Shown in pieces: positions 1-10,494 of a DNA stretch of 64,000 nucleotides. Made by a program: the position numbers and the translations under genes. The stretch is from Nemertoderma westbladi (taxonomy: Eukaryota > Xenacoelomorpha > Nemertodermatida > Nemertodermatidae). The notes below the pieces were generated by a model. It saw only the letters and a list, made by a program, of their open reading frames with translations, was not told the DNA's origin and ran no database searches. Numbering within the stretch: position 1 is the stretch's first letter; every line of letters begins with the position of its first letter. Location: positions 1-64,000 of the forward strand of contig JAUCBJ010000343.1 in NCBI GenBank assembly GCA_032718475.1, given 5' to 3'.

Positions 1-796
1 ATATTGTGGCTGTGGGTCTACCTTATCCAACAACGAAAAGCCGTAGCATTTTTAAGCATAGGATGTTATTCTGTTTAGTACCATTTCATTTCTCTTAAAT
101 GTTTTTTTCGTTTTTATGATCTACATTTTGCTGACATATATATATACAATCATAAACGAAATTATATCAGTCTTTGTAGTTCTCCAAAATGTCCTCAAAA
201 TCGTTATTTTTTGAACACTTTATTTGTTTTAGAGATAAATTTGCAAATCGCTTCGAGATAATATATTATTATTGGTAGGTTATGTAGCAATTTTCAGGTA
301 ACGCTGCAAATTTTATGTCAAGACCCGTTTTTCAGATGAGATGATTTAGTCATGCCGTGTATAAACTGTATTCAACTATTAAAATGCAATTCCATCCCAA
401 TTTAGATGATAATCCATCTACTTTTCGTGATCGTTGATGGATTAGCAATACATCGCATAGGTAAACGTGAAACACCGGAGGCAACCCGAAGTCTCCTATC
501 TCTTGGCTGTTGCCTATAAGGCAGGGGGGAGAGCACAACACAACTCACAAGGTTGACCACTCAATAACTATACAATCCTTTATTTACTCCTCCATCCCCA
601 ACAGAATCCAGATTGCCATTGTACCGTTGTTTTGTTGAAAGCAATGTCCTGTCAGCGCGATACTGTAGTACATCTTTTGGTTTGTTCTCTAATGACCTCA
701 CAGACTCGGATCTTAAATTCATTCGAAACCACAATATGACATAGAACATTAAATAAAAGTAGCAAAAACTAGCTACTACAAAAAAATCCCGGTCAG
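1..796. other. Intergenic, no gene seen
   Basis: AT-rich sequence with only short chance reading frames and no recognisable protein, RNA or repeat. Nothing here can be assigned a function. Confidence 0.6.
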
Positions 797-882
797 GGTA
801 CACATACTGTAGTAGTGCCCATGGGTACACATACTGCAGTAGTGCCCATGGGTACACATACTGTTAGTAGTAGTGCCGATAC
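797..882. repeat. Three-copy 27-bp tandem repeat
   Basis: The unit, beginning gggtacacatactg and ending gtagtgcccat, occurs about three times head to tail. The last copy has diverged. No coding role is evident. Confidence 0.7.
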
Positions 883-1099
883 ACTTATGGTGGAAACCAT
901 GTGATGTTTTAGCGTGAGCTTAATTATGTTCTAAAACTTTGTTGTTTATTATTTCATATACAATTTTTATATTCGAATGTCAAGCAGTAGTAATTATAAA
1001 TACAGTATACGCTAAAGTACAGAGATTCCAGACAACTGGGTTATTGTGTAACTAAGCAACTAATTACACAATGTCACTATATACAGTAGTATAACATTG

Positions 1100-1615
1100 T
1101 TATGTTGCTAAGCAACATTCTTTCCAATTTCTTGTTCTGTTATCCTGGCTCGTTCCAGGGTTGTAACATGCCCCCCCCCCCCCCCCCCCCCCTGTAGCAG
1201 CAGCGATGACGCCTGGATAGTTTGAATGCCTCTGTCTCACTGTGCGGCCAAAGTACGAGAAGTGTTCTAATGGGGCTGTTTTAGGTGTTTGAGATGGTAC
1301 CGATATGTTTGGGGTTGATGGAGGCTGTGATGCTATCGGGGATGGAGGCTGGAGATGCAGCTGTCGGTTGTACACTATACTGTAGGTGACTTTGAGTCGG
1401 TCTACTGAGACGGAGTCTTGTTTGCTGTTTATTTCTATGAGGAAATATGTGTCGCCAGCCTCTAGCACTTTGAATGGTCCCGTGTAGGGTCTTTCAAGTG
1501 GTCCGTGGTATTTGTCCACTCCGACATAAACGAACCCGGTCGAAGCTAAGTTGCTTGGAACATGTTTGGGGTGTTGCCCATGGAAGTTTACTGGCGGAGG
1601 AAGTGTCGACTGCAT
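1100..1615 (-). pseudogene. Gypsy integrase C-terminal tail remnant
   Basis: The minus-strand translation shows GPLERPYTGPFKVL and then DSVSVDRLK, the usual Gypsy integrase C-terminal (GPY/F-type) motif and its 'NVSVDRLK' tail. A proline-rich stretch and an RxVRxR motif follow. The frame then runs through the G tract into the LTR, so the apparent C-terminus is not a protein end. It sits downstream of the integrase core remnant in the same element, in a different frame. Confidence 0.75.
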
Positions 1616-1853
1616 TGTTGATTGGAGGTGATTGAGAAATTCATCCTTCGGAGTGACATCACGAGAGCCGGGTTGATGGAACTCGCCTGGAAAGTGAAGA
1701 TTGTGCCATAGACGAGATCAGCGGCCGAGCAGTTTCCATCTTCACTCCACGTAGTCCGCATTGGTACTAGTGTGTTTTAGTACACTAGTACCGTTCGATT
1801 TCCGAGGAGAATGAGTAGTAATTCGTCCATCCATTGCGGGTTGATAAGGCGAG

Positions 1854-2327
1854 CTAAGAGCAGCCTTGCTGCCGGTGCATCCGTTCGACCATTCTAATAG
1901 CCTGTGGGTGATACGCTATAGTGGAGGAGGCAGAGTTGTTTGTACAGTTTGCAGAGGTACAGACGCAGTTTGTGTAGATTTGCCCAGAGTTTGGATTGGA
2001 TGTGAACTGGGCACCACGGCCCGAGGTTAGATCATCGGGTATGCCAAATCTGGACATCCAGTTCCTGATAAAAGCTTGGGCACAAGTCAACGAAGTTGCA
2101 TTCTCCAGTGATGTTACTTCAGGCCATCGATTGAAACGATCGATGATCGTAAAGAGGTATGTGTAGAATTCAGACACCGGAAGGGGACCGACAAGATCGA
2201 CGTGGATGCTGCCAAATAGACGGTCATGCTGAGGTCGACTGGCAAGAGGTGCGTGTATGTGGCGCTGTACTTTTGATGCTTGGCACGGGTGGCATTCTCG
2301 GCACCATCTTCTAATGTCTGATTTCAT
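1854..2327 (-). pseudogene. Gypsy integrase core remnant
   Basis: An open stretch of 157 codons on the minus strand resembles a Gypsy integrase catalytic core. It has a CxxC zinc-site end (CRECHPCQ), the first catalytic region HVDLVGPLP followed by TIIDRFNRWPE, and a second region where the expected 'D.G.QF' appears as SGRGAQF, so the second catalytic Asp is missing. The third region (YHPQA..MVERMHR) is damaged too. Integrase would join retrotransposon cDNA to chromosomal DNA in the nucleus. This copy cannot be active. Confidence 0.8.
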
Positions 2328-2559
2328 CTTGTGCCATACAAACTTAGATGAAATTGCGCATGTGTTGGACGGAAACCGGCATGTGCCAGATTGTGTATGG
2401 CGTCGAACACTCGTTTAGTCCACGTGGCCGGGACGATGGGCTAATTGTTTCCAGTGGAAACATCGCATAGGACTGAGTAGTCATCGAAGGATATGTCTTT
2501 GAGGCAGTGACCAGAGATTGCTGTGAGATACTGTAGGAGGCGATGTCACCCGAGGAAGA

Positions 2560-2745
2560 GTGGTCAGTTGCCAGCTGTCGTTAGTTAATTGTTGGTAGGT
2601 AAATTGCCGAGACCGAGGGAGCTACTGCACGTGATAGTCCATCAGCAACAATGTTGTCAGGGCCTTTGATATGGCGAATATCAGTTGTGAATTCGGCAAT
2701 GTATGACATATGTCGAGTTTGGCGTGGTTAACGATCGATAGAAGC
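2560..2745 (-). pseudogene. Gypsy RNase H end, remnant
   Basis: On the minus strand, about 2737 down to 2630 encodes a stretch containing IRHIKGPDNIVADGLSR, the hallmark end of Gypsy RNase H. The sequence soon reaches stops. It lies immediately downstream of the deleted 5' LTR. Confidence 0.7.
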
Positions 2746-2918
2746 CGAGAAAGCGAAGGTTACTAATTACACGCAACTAACGAACAAGTAACTAACGAAC
2801 GCAACTAACTACACAATGTCACTATGTACAGTAGTATCTAATTGTTATTGTTGTTATGTAAGCAACATTCTTAGCAATTCCTTGTTCTGTTATCCTGGCT
2901 CGTTCCAGGGTTGCCACA

Positions 2919-3955
2919 ATGTAAGGCGAGCTATCACATGGTGATTCCTCGGTCCAGGAAATTTCCTTTTTATTTTGTCGATATCTTTAAGTTACATTAT
3001 TTTAAACAATTATCCAAATTCATTGAGCGGCGGCATTTACATAGGGGCGATCTTGGCTAAAAATTATTTTGGACCACAAAGGTAGACCTCAGGCCTGTTA
3101 GTTCTTTTGCAAATAGGGCCTAAACCCAGTTCTCACACCATGTATCCAGTGACTAAACCCCATTTTTATATCGAGCGACCCACACCCACCATGTATTCAG
3201 TAAATTAAACGCTGGCGGTTAACATTGTGTTCTACTACTTTTTTTGCGTTCTCACCTGATAAATAACTGAAGAAATAATACTGAGAGTAAACCAAAACCT
3301 GTCTGAAACAGAAACGAATGCTACAAATATTCATAGCGGAATATTTAAATTTCAAATCGATTCTGATTTAATCATGAATAATAATGATCTCACTGACCAG
3401 ACTACATCCACAGCTTGGGTTTCATACTCATTAACTCACCCAGCTTCAAGACATACTGTATATCCCTCCCCACGGGGCATCATATTGCTATTTGCTACTG
3501 TAATATAAACCGAAAACCGCATTGCAGCTACGTAGTCATAATATTACCTAGCTGCTACTGCATGACTACATCGAGTTGGAATTTCAACTATTTCAGCACA
3601 TAACTCCTACACTACTAGTTGCTCTTAGTTAGTTACCGAAACCACTATCCTTAGATGTAACGGCTGGTATCTAAGGTAAATTTTTAGTAGGAAAGTACTT
3701 GTTGGTCTATCAGTCAGTTACTAGTGTACAGTAGGCTATACAGTATCTCATAGGCAGTCAATTATTTTCATATAAACTGCTCCCTACTGTATATCAACAT
3801 TGAGCTACTTTGCATCCACTATGTTGAAGCTGATAGGTTTAGGTATATTAGTTTACCTATAGGCAGATATATAGACCGTATTTGGGTCGATAAATTCATT
3901 CGCAGAAAATTTAATTTTCGTTGGTCAAAAGTAATTTATTTACCGTATTTCTAAA
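2919..3955. other. Intergenic, upstream of the FReD gene
   Basis: AT-rich DNA with no open frame worth calling. It must contain the promoter of the gene that starts at 3956, but I see no convincing TATA box or other fixed element. Confidence 0.5.
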
Positions 3956-6061
3956 ATGTTACAGACAATAACTCTTCCATTTTTTGCTCTGGCAGCACTT
4001 TTAGTGGTGTGTCTTGGTGAAATCAACAGGGAACCAAACGAATTGGTTGAAAGAGACAATGTAAGTTTGATATTTAAACATATTTTTCACATTAAGTATG
4101 TACCGTAGGCCCTATAGTTGTGTGACAATGTCTGAAGGTCTAACTACACTGAACTACATTTTGTTGTTAAAGTGCTCAACCAAAATTTAAAAATTATTTT
4201 AAAGATATGATTAGTGCATACCGATATCTATCTGCATCGCTTTTGGCTATTAGCACATGAATGTAGGCCTACGTTTTTCAGTATACTGTGAACTAAACAC
4301 CAAAATACAGTATAATGTAGAATCTACTGTAGTGCCAAACTAGTGGGTGAAAGTTAACTGTATTCGATTTTTACATAAAATTAGCTTTAAGTGCAAACGT
4401 ACATAGTGTAAGAAACTGCGATTATCTGTATCACAAATCAACCCAGGATCTGAATGGATGCGTGATAGGAGGGGACCGGACGGGATGAGCGGAAATATAT
4501 GTGACCGACCGGTGCTCATACAGTATAATGAAACCTGAAATCAGATAGAAATACTTGTATCATGCAGACAGGTGCGTGATACCGTGGATAACACAGAATG
4601 AATGTACGTCAGTACATTCATGTAGGCTACGTGCTACAGTATTGCACTGTATACTGAAAGTAATGTCTGTGGTTCTGGGGCGAGCCGCGTAGTGAGGCGA
4701 GTCCGTGTGTCCGTGGTATCCCTACATGATCCATACCCTCTGTGTGTCCAATCTCCCTTCTCTCTACCTTCCCCAGCCCCTCGGCACCCCAACTCATCTC
4801 AAACCTCCTTCACCCTCTCTGCACCCCAACTAATCTCTACCCCCTATACCCTCGCCGTGTTCCATCTCTTCTGTTGTTTTGTATCAGATATATAAAGTAT
4901 ATCTGTTGGCCTAACTGCTTAAATAATAATTATTAGGAACAGTGAGCCTCCCTACCCTAGATATGCACAACTTTTATCTGTCCTCCTAACAGAGGACCCC
5001 TCTCTGTACCAGCTGCTCTCGACCCCATAAAAGAGGAACTGCTGTATCTGAGTACCAACTCTTTTTTGTCTTCCATGCCATCTGTCTCCCAACTCTTATC
5101 TGACCTTCCTATACCCTCTCGCTTTCTGTATATCAACTTCTCACTGGCCTCATTCATTAACTTTTAGTTTTAAATATTCGTCAACAAACTTTCCCTATAA
5201 TTCGGTAATAAAGTCACTTTTTATAAATAAATTATATCCCTTGGCTGAAGGGCTCTTTCTTGTTCCTCATAAAACAATCTAAATAAATTTATTTGTAGCT
5301 TGAAAAAAGGCTTTGTATATTATTTATCTAATGGTGATGAAAAACTCAAATATTATCGAATAAGTAGGCCTATTATTAATTTTACGAAATAATTGTTGTT
5401 TTAGGATACTGACCGAAACAATGAATTGAAAATATACCCAGCTTTCGTCCAAACATACGCAGACCTTGTCTATATGAATGTGAAGATTCAACAAAGAGTA
5501 GACGGAAATATCAACTTCTATCGAAACTGGAATGAATACGTTGAAGGATTTGGCGACCCGAAAACAAATTTTTGGATGGGTTTAGAAATGATTTACAAGC
5601 TCAGCAAAGGTGGGGTTCAGTTGAGAGTCGATTTGTGGTTCACTGGAAAAGGATGGAGAAATCCAGAAGCGAGAAATAAATTAGTTGATATCAACGATGA
5701 ACACCGATACGCCGAATACAACTTCTATCTTGGATCTGCCGAAACCAATTACACCCTACATGTATCCGGTTACAATGGCAATGCTGGTGATAATATGGCC
5801 GATCAAGATGGTCAGCCATTCTCCACAAAAGACCACGATAATGATCATAGTCTCGATTATAAAGGCCAGGACCGCGTCTGCCCCTATCATTGTAGAGGAG
5901 CATGGTGGTACAAAAGTTGCTTGGATCTGAAGCTGGCCAGCAACTTGAATGGAATCTATGGTAGGGGGTTGGGAAGAGGACCTTTTTGGTTTGGATTTAC
6001 CGCAAATAACGCGGCTTCTCGAGTTGAAATGAAGATTTCGCGAAAGTTAAAATGTAAGTGA
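3956..6061 (+). CDS. Secreted fibrinogen-related (ficolin-like) protein, two exons
   Basis: Exon 1 (3956-4060, 35 codons) encodes a hydrophobic signal peptide (about residues 1-21, ending VVCLG) and ends at a strong donor, aat|gtaagt. Exon 2 begins at 5405 after ttttag in the same phase and runs to TGA at 6061, giving about 253 residues. Exon 2 is a fibrinogen C-terminal domain: QQRVDGNINFYRNW, EGFG..KTNFWMGLE, the calcium-site-like FSTKDHDNDHS, and the Cys pair in CRGAWWYKSC before NLNGIYG. FReD proteins are secreted lectins that bind acetylated sugars, often in innate immunity. The first ~40 residues of a usual FReD (the GGWT segment and its first Cys) are absent, so it is either a short variant or missing an upstream exon. 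A second gtaagt overlaps the stop (6054), so a further exon is possible but not needed. Confidence 0.8.
4061..5404 (+). other. Intron of the FReD gene
   Basis: Bounded by gtaagt at 4061 and ttttag at 5404, phase 0. It contains pyrimidine-rich 'ccccaact.atct' repeats near 4740-4850 and 5010-5150, and no other recognisable gene. Confidence 0.75.
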
Positions 6062-6233
6062 AATTAATTGTTTTTCTACTTCTGATAGAAAAAAAAGACC
6101 CACCTTCAGTAAACTGTAGGAACCGTAGCGAGTACCGGTAGAAAATATAAAATGAATTATTATTATTATTAAGTAATTAAACAGGACTAAGAATGATCCA
6201 ACTCAATAGCAAATGGAGCGGAAAAAATGAATT

Positions 6234-6305
6234 CGCCACCAGCGGGGATCGAACCCGCGTCTCTCGATAAACGTTCAGGTATGCTAACCACTACACCACG
6301 GAGGC
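6234..6305 (-). tRNA. tRNA-like sequence, probably pseudogene or SINE head
   Basis: On the minus strand a 71-72 base stretch has a 7-bp acceptor stem (GCCTCCG pairing with TGGTGGC, one mismatch), an A box (TGGTGTAGTGG), and a perfect 5-bp T stem around TTCGATC with the B box GGTTCGATCCC. The anticodon stem is poor (3 of 5 pairs plus a wobble) and position 33 would be C, so no anticodon can be named safely. It resembles the Glu/Asp tRNA type. A tRNA pseudogene or a tRNA-derived SINE promoter fits better than a working tRNA. Confidence 0.5.
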
Positions 6306-6360
6306 TCCTGCATCTTTCCGATTGATTTGCTATAGGTGGTATGCTACCTTACGGTTGCTA

Positions 6361-6620
6361 TTATTGTTTTTAAGAAAATGTCATTTTTAACCAAATGATA
6401 CGAATGAACTGAACCGGGTTGTCGTTTTCTCAGATTATAGTTGATTTGTAAAACACACCACTATACTATGGGCCGCCGTTTGGGCAATTTATTTGGCCCA
6501 AACGGCGGCCCATAGTATAGTGTTGTGTTTTACAAATCAACTATAATATGAGAAAACGACAACCAGGTTCAGTTCATTCGTATCATTTGGTTAAAAATGA
6601 CATTTTCTTTAAAATAATAA
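6361..6620. repeat. Large near-perfect hairpin (foldback repeat)
   Basis: The left arm (about 6361-6485) and right arm (about 6496-6620) are reverse complements over roughly 115-125 bases, with only a few mismatches and a 10-base loop (6486-6495). The inner ends are ..gccgtttgggc and gcccaaacggc... It looks like a foldback or MITE-type element. No convincing target duplication is visible. Confidence 0.85.
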
Positions 6621-6762
6621 ACAAGTTTGATTTTAAAATTTATGTTGGTTATTCTGCAGGTTGAATTCCAGACTGTGAAGAAGAATTATAACTCCATTAC
6701 TGTAACTATTATATCTTATGATGCCTATCAATAGGAATGTATCTAATATGTTATACTGTATG

Positions 6763-7370
6763 CATGGGGCGCCGTTCCGGCAAAAAGTACATGACATTCT
6801 CGGCCCGATTTAGATCAAACTTGCCCCGATATTGCTTTCTCGGCCCGAGAACGCAAACTCGGTCCGAGAATGCAAACTCGGCCCGAAAAGCATTCATCAG
6901 CAATACTTGTAATATCAAATTAGAATAAATTTTCTTGTCTATTGAAATCACCCATATACGTTTGTCCGCTGATTTAGGCAGAGGCTAAATCAACACTGAA
7001 ATCAGCAGTCAGGCAGCCCATAACTCGTTATGCTACAGTAAATTCATAACAAAATGCGACAAAAAAGTCAAAAGAACGGACATAAAAATCACCAGGGAGC
7101 ACTGAAATTCAGCACTGCGATATACTGTATGAATAACCAGATGCTGGTAGGGTAGCAGTAATGCAGAAATGAAAGAAAATGGAAAGCATACTACGAGAGT
7201 GACTAATACAATACTGTACATTCAAACACTTTGCATTCTCGGGCCTAGTTTTCATTCTCGGACCGAGATTACATTCTCAGGTCAAGAATGCATTCTCGAG
7301 CCGAGTTTGGTCTAGTTTCTCAGGCCGAGAATGTCATGTAGGCCTACTTTTGGCCGGAACGCCGCACCAC
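6763..7370. mobile_element. 608-bp non-autonomous inverted-repeat element
   Basis: Flanked by identical 10-mers atactgtatg at 6753-6762 and 7371-7380, the likely target-site duplication. The ends are imperfect inverted repeats: CATGGGGCGCCGTTCCGGC on the left and GTGGTGCGGCGTTCCGGCC on the right, reverse-complemented. Inside the ends are several copies of a word like cattctcggcccgag in both orientations. There is no coding capacity. The target 10-mer is itself palindrome-like and related words are common in the window, so the duplication is good but not conclusive evidence. Confidence 0.65.
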
Positions 7371-7380
7371 ATACTGTATG

Positions 7381-8000
7381 GTTGTTGGGAACAGTACCAA
7401 TAGGACTATCTATAATGTTACAGTATATGGTTGTTGGGTACCGTAAAGTACAGTATAAGTATAGGCCTATAGTATACTACATGTATATAATTATTGTACA
7501 AGGCCATGCCATCGAGTCGACAGGGGGCGGTGATTGGGGTAAGATTTTCTTATGATTTATACCTGTGATCTAGTTACATAATTAAAATTAATTTAATTTA
7601 TTCAATTTATTAAGCAATACACAAATAAATTGATTTATATACATTTGATAGGCTACATGTATAGAAAGTATGGTTCCATTTCGTTAGAGATTGACCGACG
7701 TAAACGTTCAAACATTTCCAACGGCGGCGACAGACGGCCCATTAATTATTTTTATTTGGTTTTAAAAGCTTCACATAGACTTCGTGGCTCGCCCCAAATG
7801 TAATTATAGTTTGGTTTCTGGGTTAACTTGTTTCCTGAATGTACAATATTAGTATTTCTATTATTTACCTGAGTAAAATAACGCCACTAATTGATTGCCA
7901 CCCCAAATTACAGTAGATGATTTTACACCAAAAACTTAATAGGCACCAAATAAATTTTTTGTAGCACCAATTTACATCCCCCAATTTTGAATATCTCTCT
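7381..8000. other. Intergenic, no gene seen
   Basis: AT-rich DNA without supported features. The last part (from about 7880) grades into the caccaaat-rich edge of the following minisatellite. Confidence 0.5.
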
Positions 8001-8310
8001 CACCAAAAACAATTATTCATCCCCCAAAAACAATAATTCATCCCCAAAAACAACTATTCATACCCCAAAAACAACTATTCATACCCCAAAAACAATAATT
8101 CATCCCCAAAAACAATAATTCATCCCCAAAAACAACTATTCATACCCCAAAAACAATTATCCATCCCCCCAACAATTATTCACCCCCCAACCCCAAAAAT
8201 CCCCCTCTCCCAAAAAAAGACAATTATCCCAAAGACAATTATTCTACCCCCAAAAACAATTATTCAATCTCCCTAAAATAATTACTTGTCAACCAAAAAC
8301 AATTCTTACA
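8001..8310. repeat. C-rich strand minisatellite, 20-22 bp unit
   Basis: About a dozen copies of a unit like ccccaaaaacaataattcat, with length drift and decay at the edges. It is the left half of a mirror-image pair: the array at 8725-9230 has the complementary composition in opposite orientation. Confidence 0.85.
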
Positions 8311-8397
8311 GCACCAAATATTTTATGGAAAATTTAATTATACAAATTCATTAATAATTTATTTCCTTAAATCAAACAAAATATTTAATTATATTAT

Positions 8398-8675
8398 ACC
8401 GACGATCCTCGGATGAGTACAAAACAAAGACTCAATTATAAAAACCTGCATAATATTGTACCATGTTAACTTTCGTTTATTGTTTTGGTTCCCCCAACAC
8501 ACCTCTGTAACCTGGTCCTTTACTAACCTGCTCCTTTAAATGGCAATGGGACCTAACGCTCTTTGGGACCTAACGCTGTTTGGGTCCTAACGCGACTTTA
8601 CCTCTTGGTTTTGTACAGAACGTGCAGTAAAGTGTTTGTTTGGTCTTTGTTTTGTACTCACCCGACGATCCTCGT
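8398..8675. repeat. Central inverted repeat between the two arrays
   Basis: 8398-8432 (containing gatgagtacaaaacaaagac) and 8642-8674 (containing gtctttgttttgtactcac) are reverse complements over about 33 bases, each ending in a cgacgatcctcg word. The 210-base spacer holds three copies of a 'gggacctaacgct'-type word (about 8549-8592). The arrangement suggests the ends of a small element flanked by inverted minisatellites. Confidence 0.75.
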
Positions 8676-8724
8676 AACAATAGTCTACAACTAAGTCTGT
8701 AACTGAGAGTCTGTTTATTTGGGT

Positions 8725-9230
8725 AGAATAGTTGATTATTTTTGGGGAATATGCATTTATTTTGGGGGTATGTGTATTTAATTTGAGGGATTATGTATTT
8801 ATTTTGGGGGAATATGTATTTATTTTGGGGAAAATTATGTATTTATTTTGGGGGAATATATGTAGGCCTACTGAATTTAATTTGGGGGATTATGTATTTA
8901 TTTTGGGGGATTATGTATTTATTTTAGGGGATTATGTATTTATTTTGGGGGGAAATGTATTTATTTTTGGAAAATTTGTATTTGTTTTGGGAAAATTTGT
9001 ATTTATTTTGGGAAAATTTGTATTTATTTTGGGAAAATTTGTATTTATTTTGGGAAAATTTGTATTTATTTTGGGAAAATTTGTATTTATTTTGGGAAAA
9101 TTTGTATTTATTTTGGGAATATTTGTATTTATTTTGGTGCGAATAATTGATTTTGGGGAGCATTTATTTATTTTAGTGTTAATAATTGTTTTTCGTGTTG
9201 AAAAATTTATTTTGGTGTTAGAATAATTTT
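8725..9230. repeat. G-rich strand minisatellite, 21-bp unit
   Basis: The core (about 8975-9135) is a nearly perfect array of ttttgggaaaatttgtattta. The flanking left part uses ttttgggggattatgtattta. The 21-base period keeps frames open on both strands, so the open frames here are artefacts of the repeat. Regular G runs could favour unusual DNA structure. Confidence 0.85.
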
Positions 9231-10494
9231 ATTTGGTGACTTTACTGTATTTTATTTAGTGTTAAATAATTTTTATGGGGTCACATTATTTAAATTGGTA
9301 ATATAATTTTTTTGGTGAAATAATTTCATCGATTTTGGTATGACTTTAATTGGTAGGCCTAGCCGTCAAATAATCAAAGATTTCACGTAATAGACCTACA
9401 CTTGGCTTCATTGTTATTTTATATATATTAGTGTTCCACACATTCTAGAATACCAAATACACATATACACCAATACCAAATATCAAGTTCCGTTGTTTTA
9501 AATTGTTGGTGATAATTGCGTGGTTTCGAAAGTACAAATATCCGGCACTGCCACATATTGCAATTTACCTGTCACATTGAAATATATACTACACTGCATA
9601 CTGCACTGCTACACTTAATTTCGTACATGTGATGTTTCTTTCCCAGGGTTCCCTTTAATTCCCAAATAAAAAAATACTCATCGGAAAGGAATTTGGCATA
9701 CTCACTATATTAGGCAACTTTCTACCAACTTCCCAAACAGTAGTCTGGGAAGCTATTAAAGTATTTAGGAATTTCAAGACATGCGCGAAGGCATGAATTA
9801 TTTGAGCGACTATTTGGTGCGCTATGACGGTCAGAAGGTGGCGGTCGGTCTATCTGTTGATCGGGCGGCCGGACGGACGGTGATTGAGAAGTGAGTGGGT
9901 GTGAAGGTGTGTGTAAGGGAAGGTGAACCTGAGGGGATGGGAATGTGGGAAGATTGAAATGTAGGAAATTTGAAATGTGGTATGGAAGGTGGTAATGTTC
10001 GAAGATGGATCGATGGGAATGTTGGGAAGATGGATGTTAATGCGGGAAAGTGGATGGAATTTTGGAAGAGGATTGTAGAAAGATGGATGGGAAAGAGGAT
10101 AATGTTACCCATCGAAATATCGAAAACAACATAACATGACATATAGAGCATTGACATGTAATATTGTAACAGTCATCGAATATATTAACAAAATAACAAT
10201 TAAACTAAAATATATTAAAAATGAATTGGAATCCGACAAGAAATATCATACCTGTAATCTGTCTGAACCTATAAAATTTTATCCAGAAATATAGAGACGT
10301 TGTAGCACGAGCCATTTCATTCAACGCTAGGGTAATTGTTATAAATCGGTGGTGAAGTAATGTGATATAAAAGGAACACAATATTTGAAAACTACAGCCT
10401 GAATAATACAATCTTTAGCTACAGTAGAATATCAGTTTCTGGTCTATTGACCGCAGTATTATAATTACAATGACGTACAAACTGTCTGGGTGGT
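9231..10494. other. Intergenic, downstream of the zinc-finger gene
   Basis: AT-rich. 9890-10110 is purine-rich on the plus strand (repeated gatggatgggaa, aatgtgggaaga words). No gene is supported. The 3' UTR of the minus-strand zinc-finger gene should lie in the right-hand part. Confidence 0.5.

Larger units (their letters stand above)
1040..2918 (-). mobile_element. Collapsed Gypsy LTR retrotransposon
   Basis: Two related stretches, about 1040-1168 and 2780-2918, share the same order of words (the right-hand copy carries cctggctcgttccaggg). Read on the minus strand both begin TGT..CAACCCTGGAACGAG, as the start of an LTR would. Between them lie only the end of RNase H, the integrase core and the integrase tail. 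The left LTR is preceded on the minus strand by a run of 22 G (1171-1192), where the polypurine tract should be. The 5' LTR runs almost straight into the RNase H remnant, so gag, protease and most of RT were lost by deletion. This is a dead copy. Confidence 0.7.

Noticed and set aside
8001-9230. CCCCAAAA/TTTTGGGG words resembling ciliate telomere repeats
   Set aside because: The unit is 20-22 bases with AT spacer, the arrays are internal and face each other, and the rest of the window is animal DNA.
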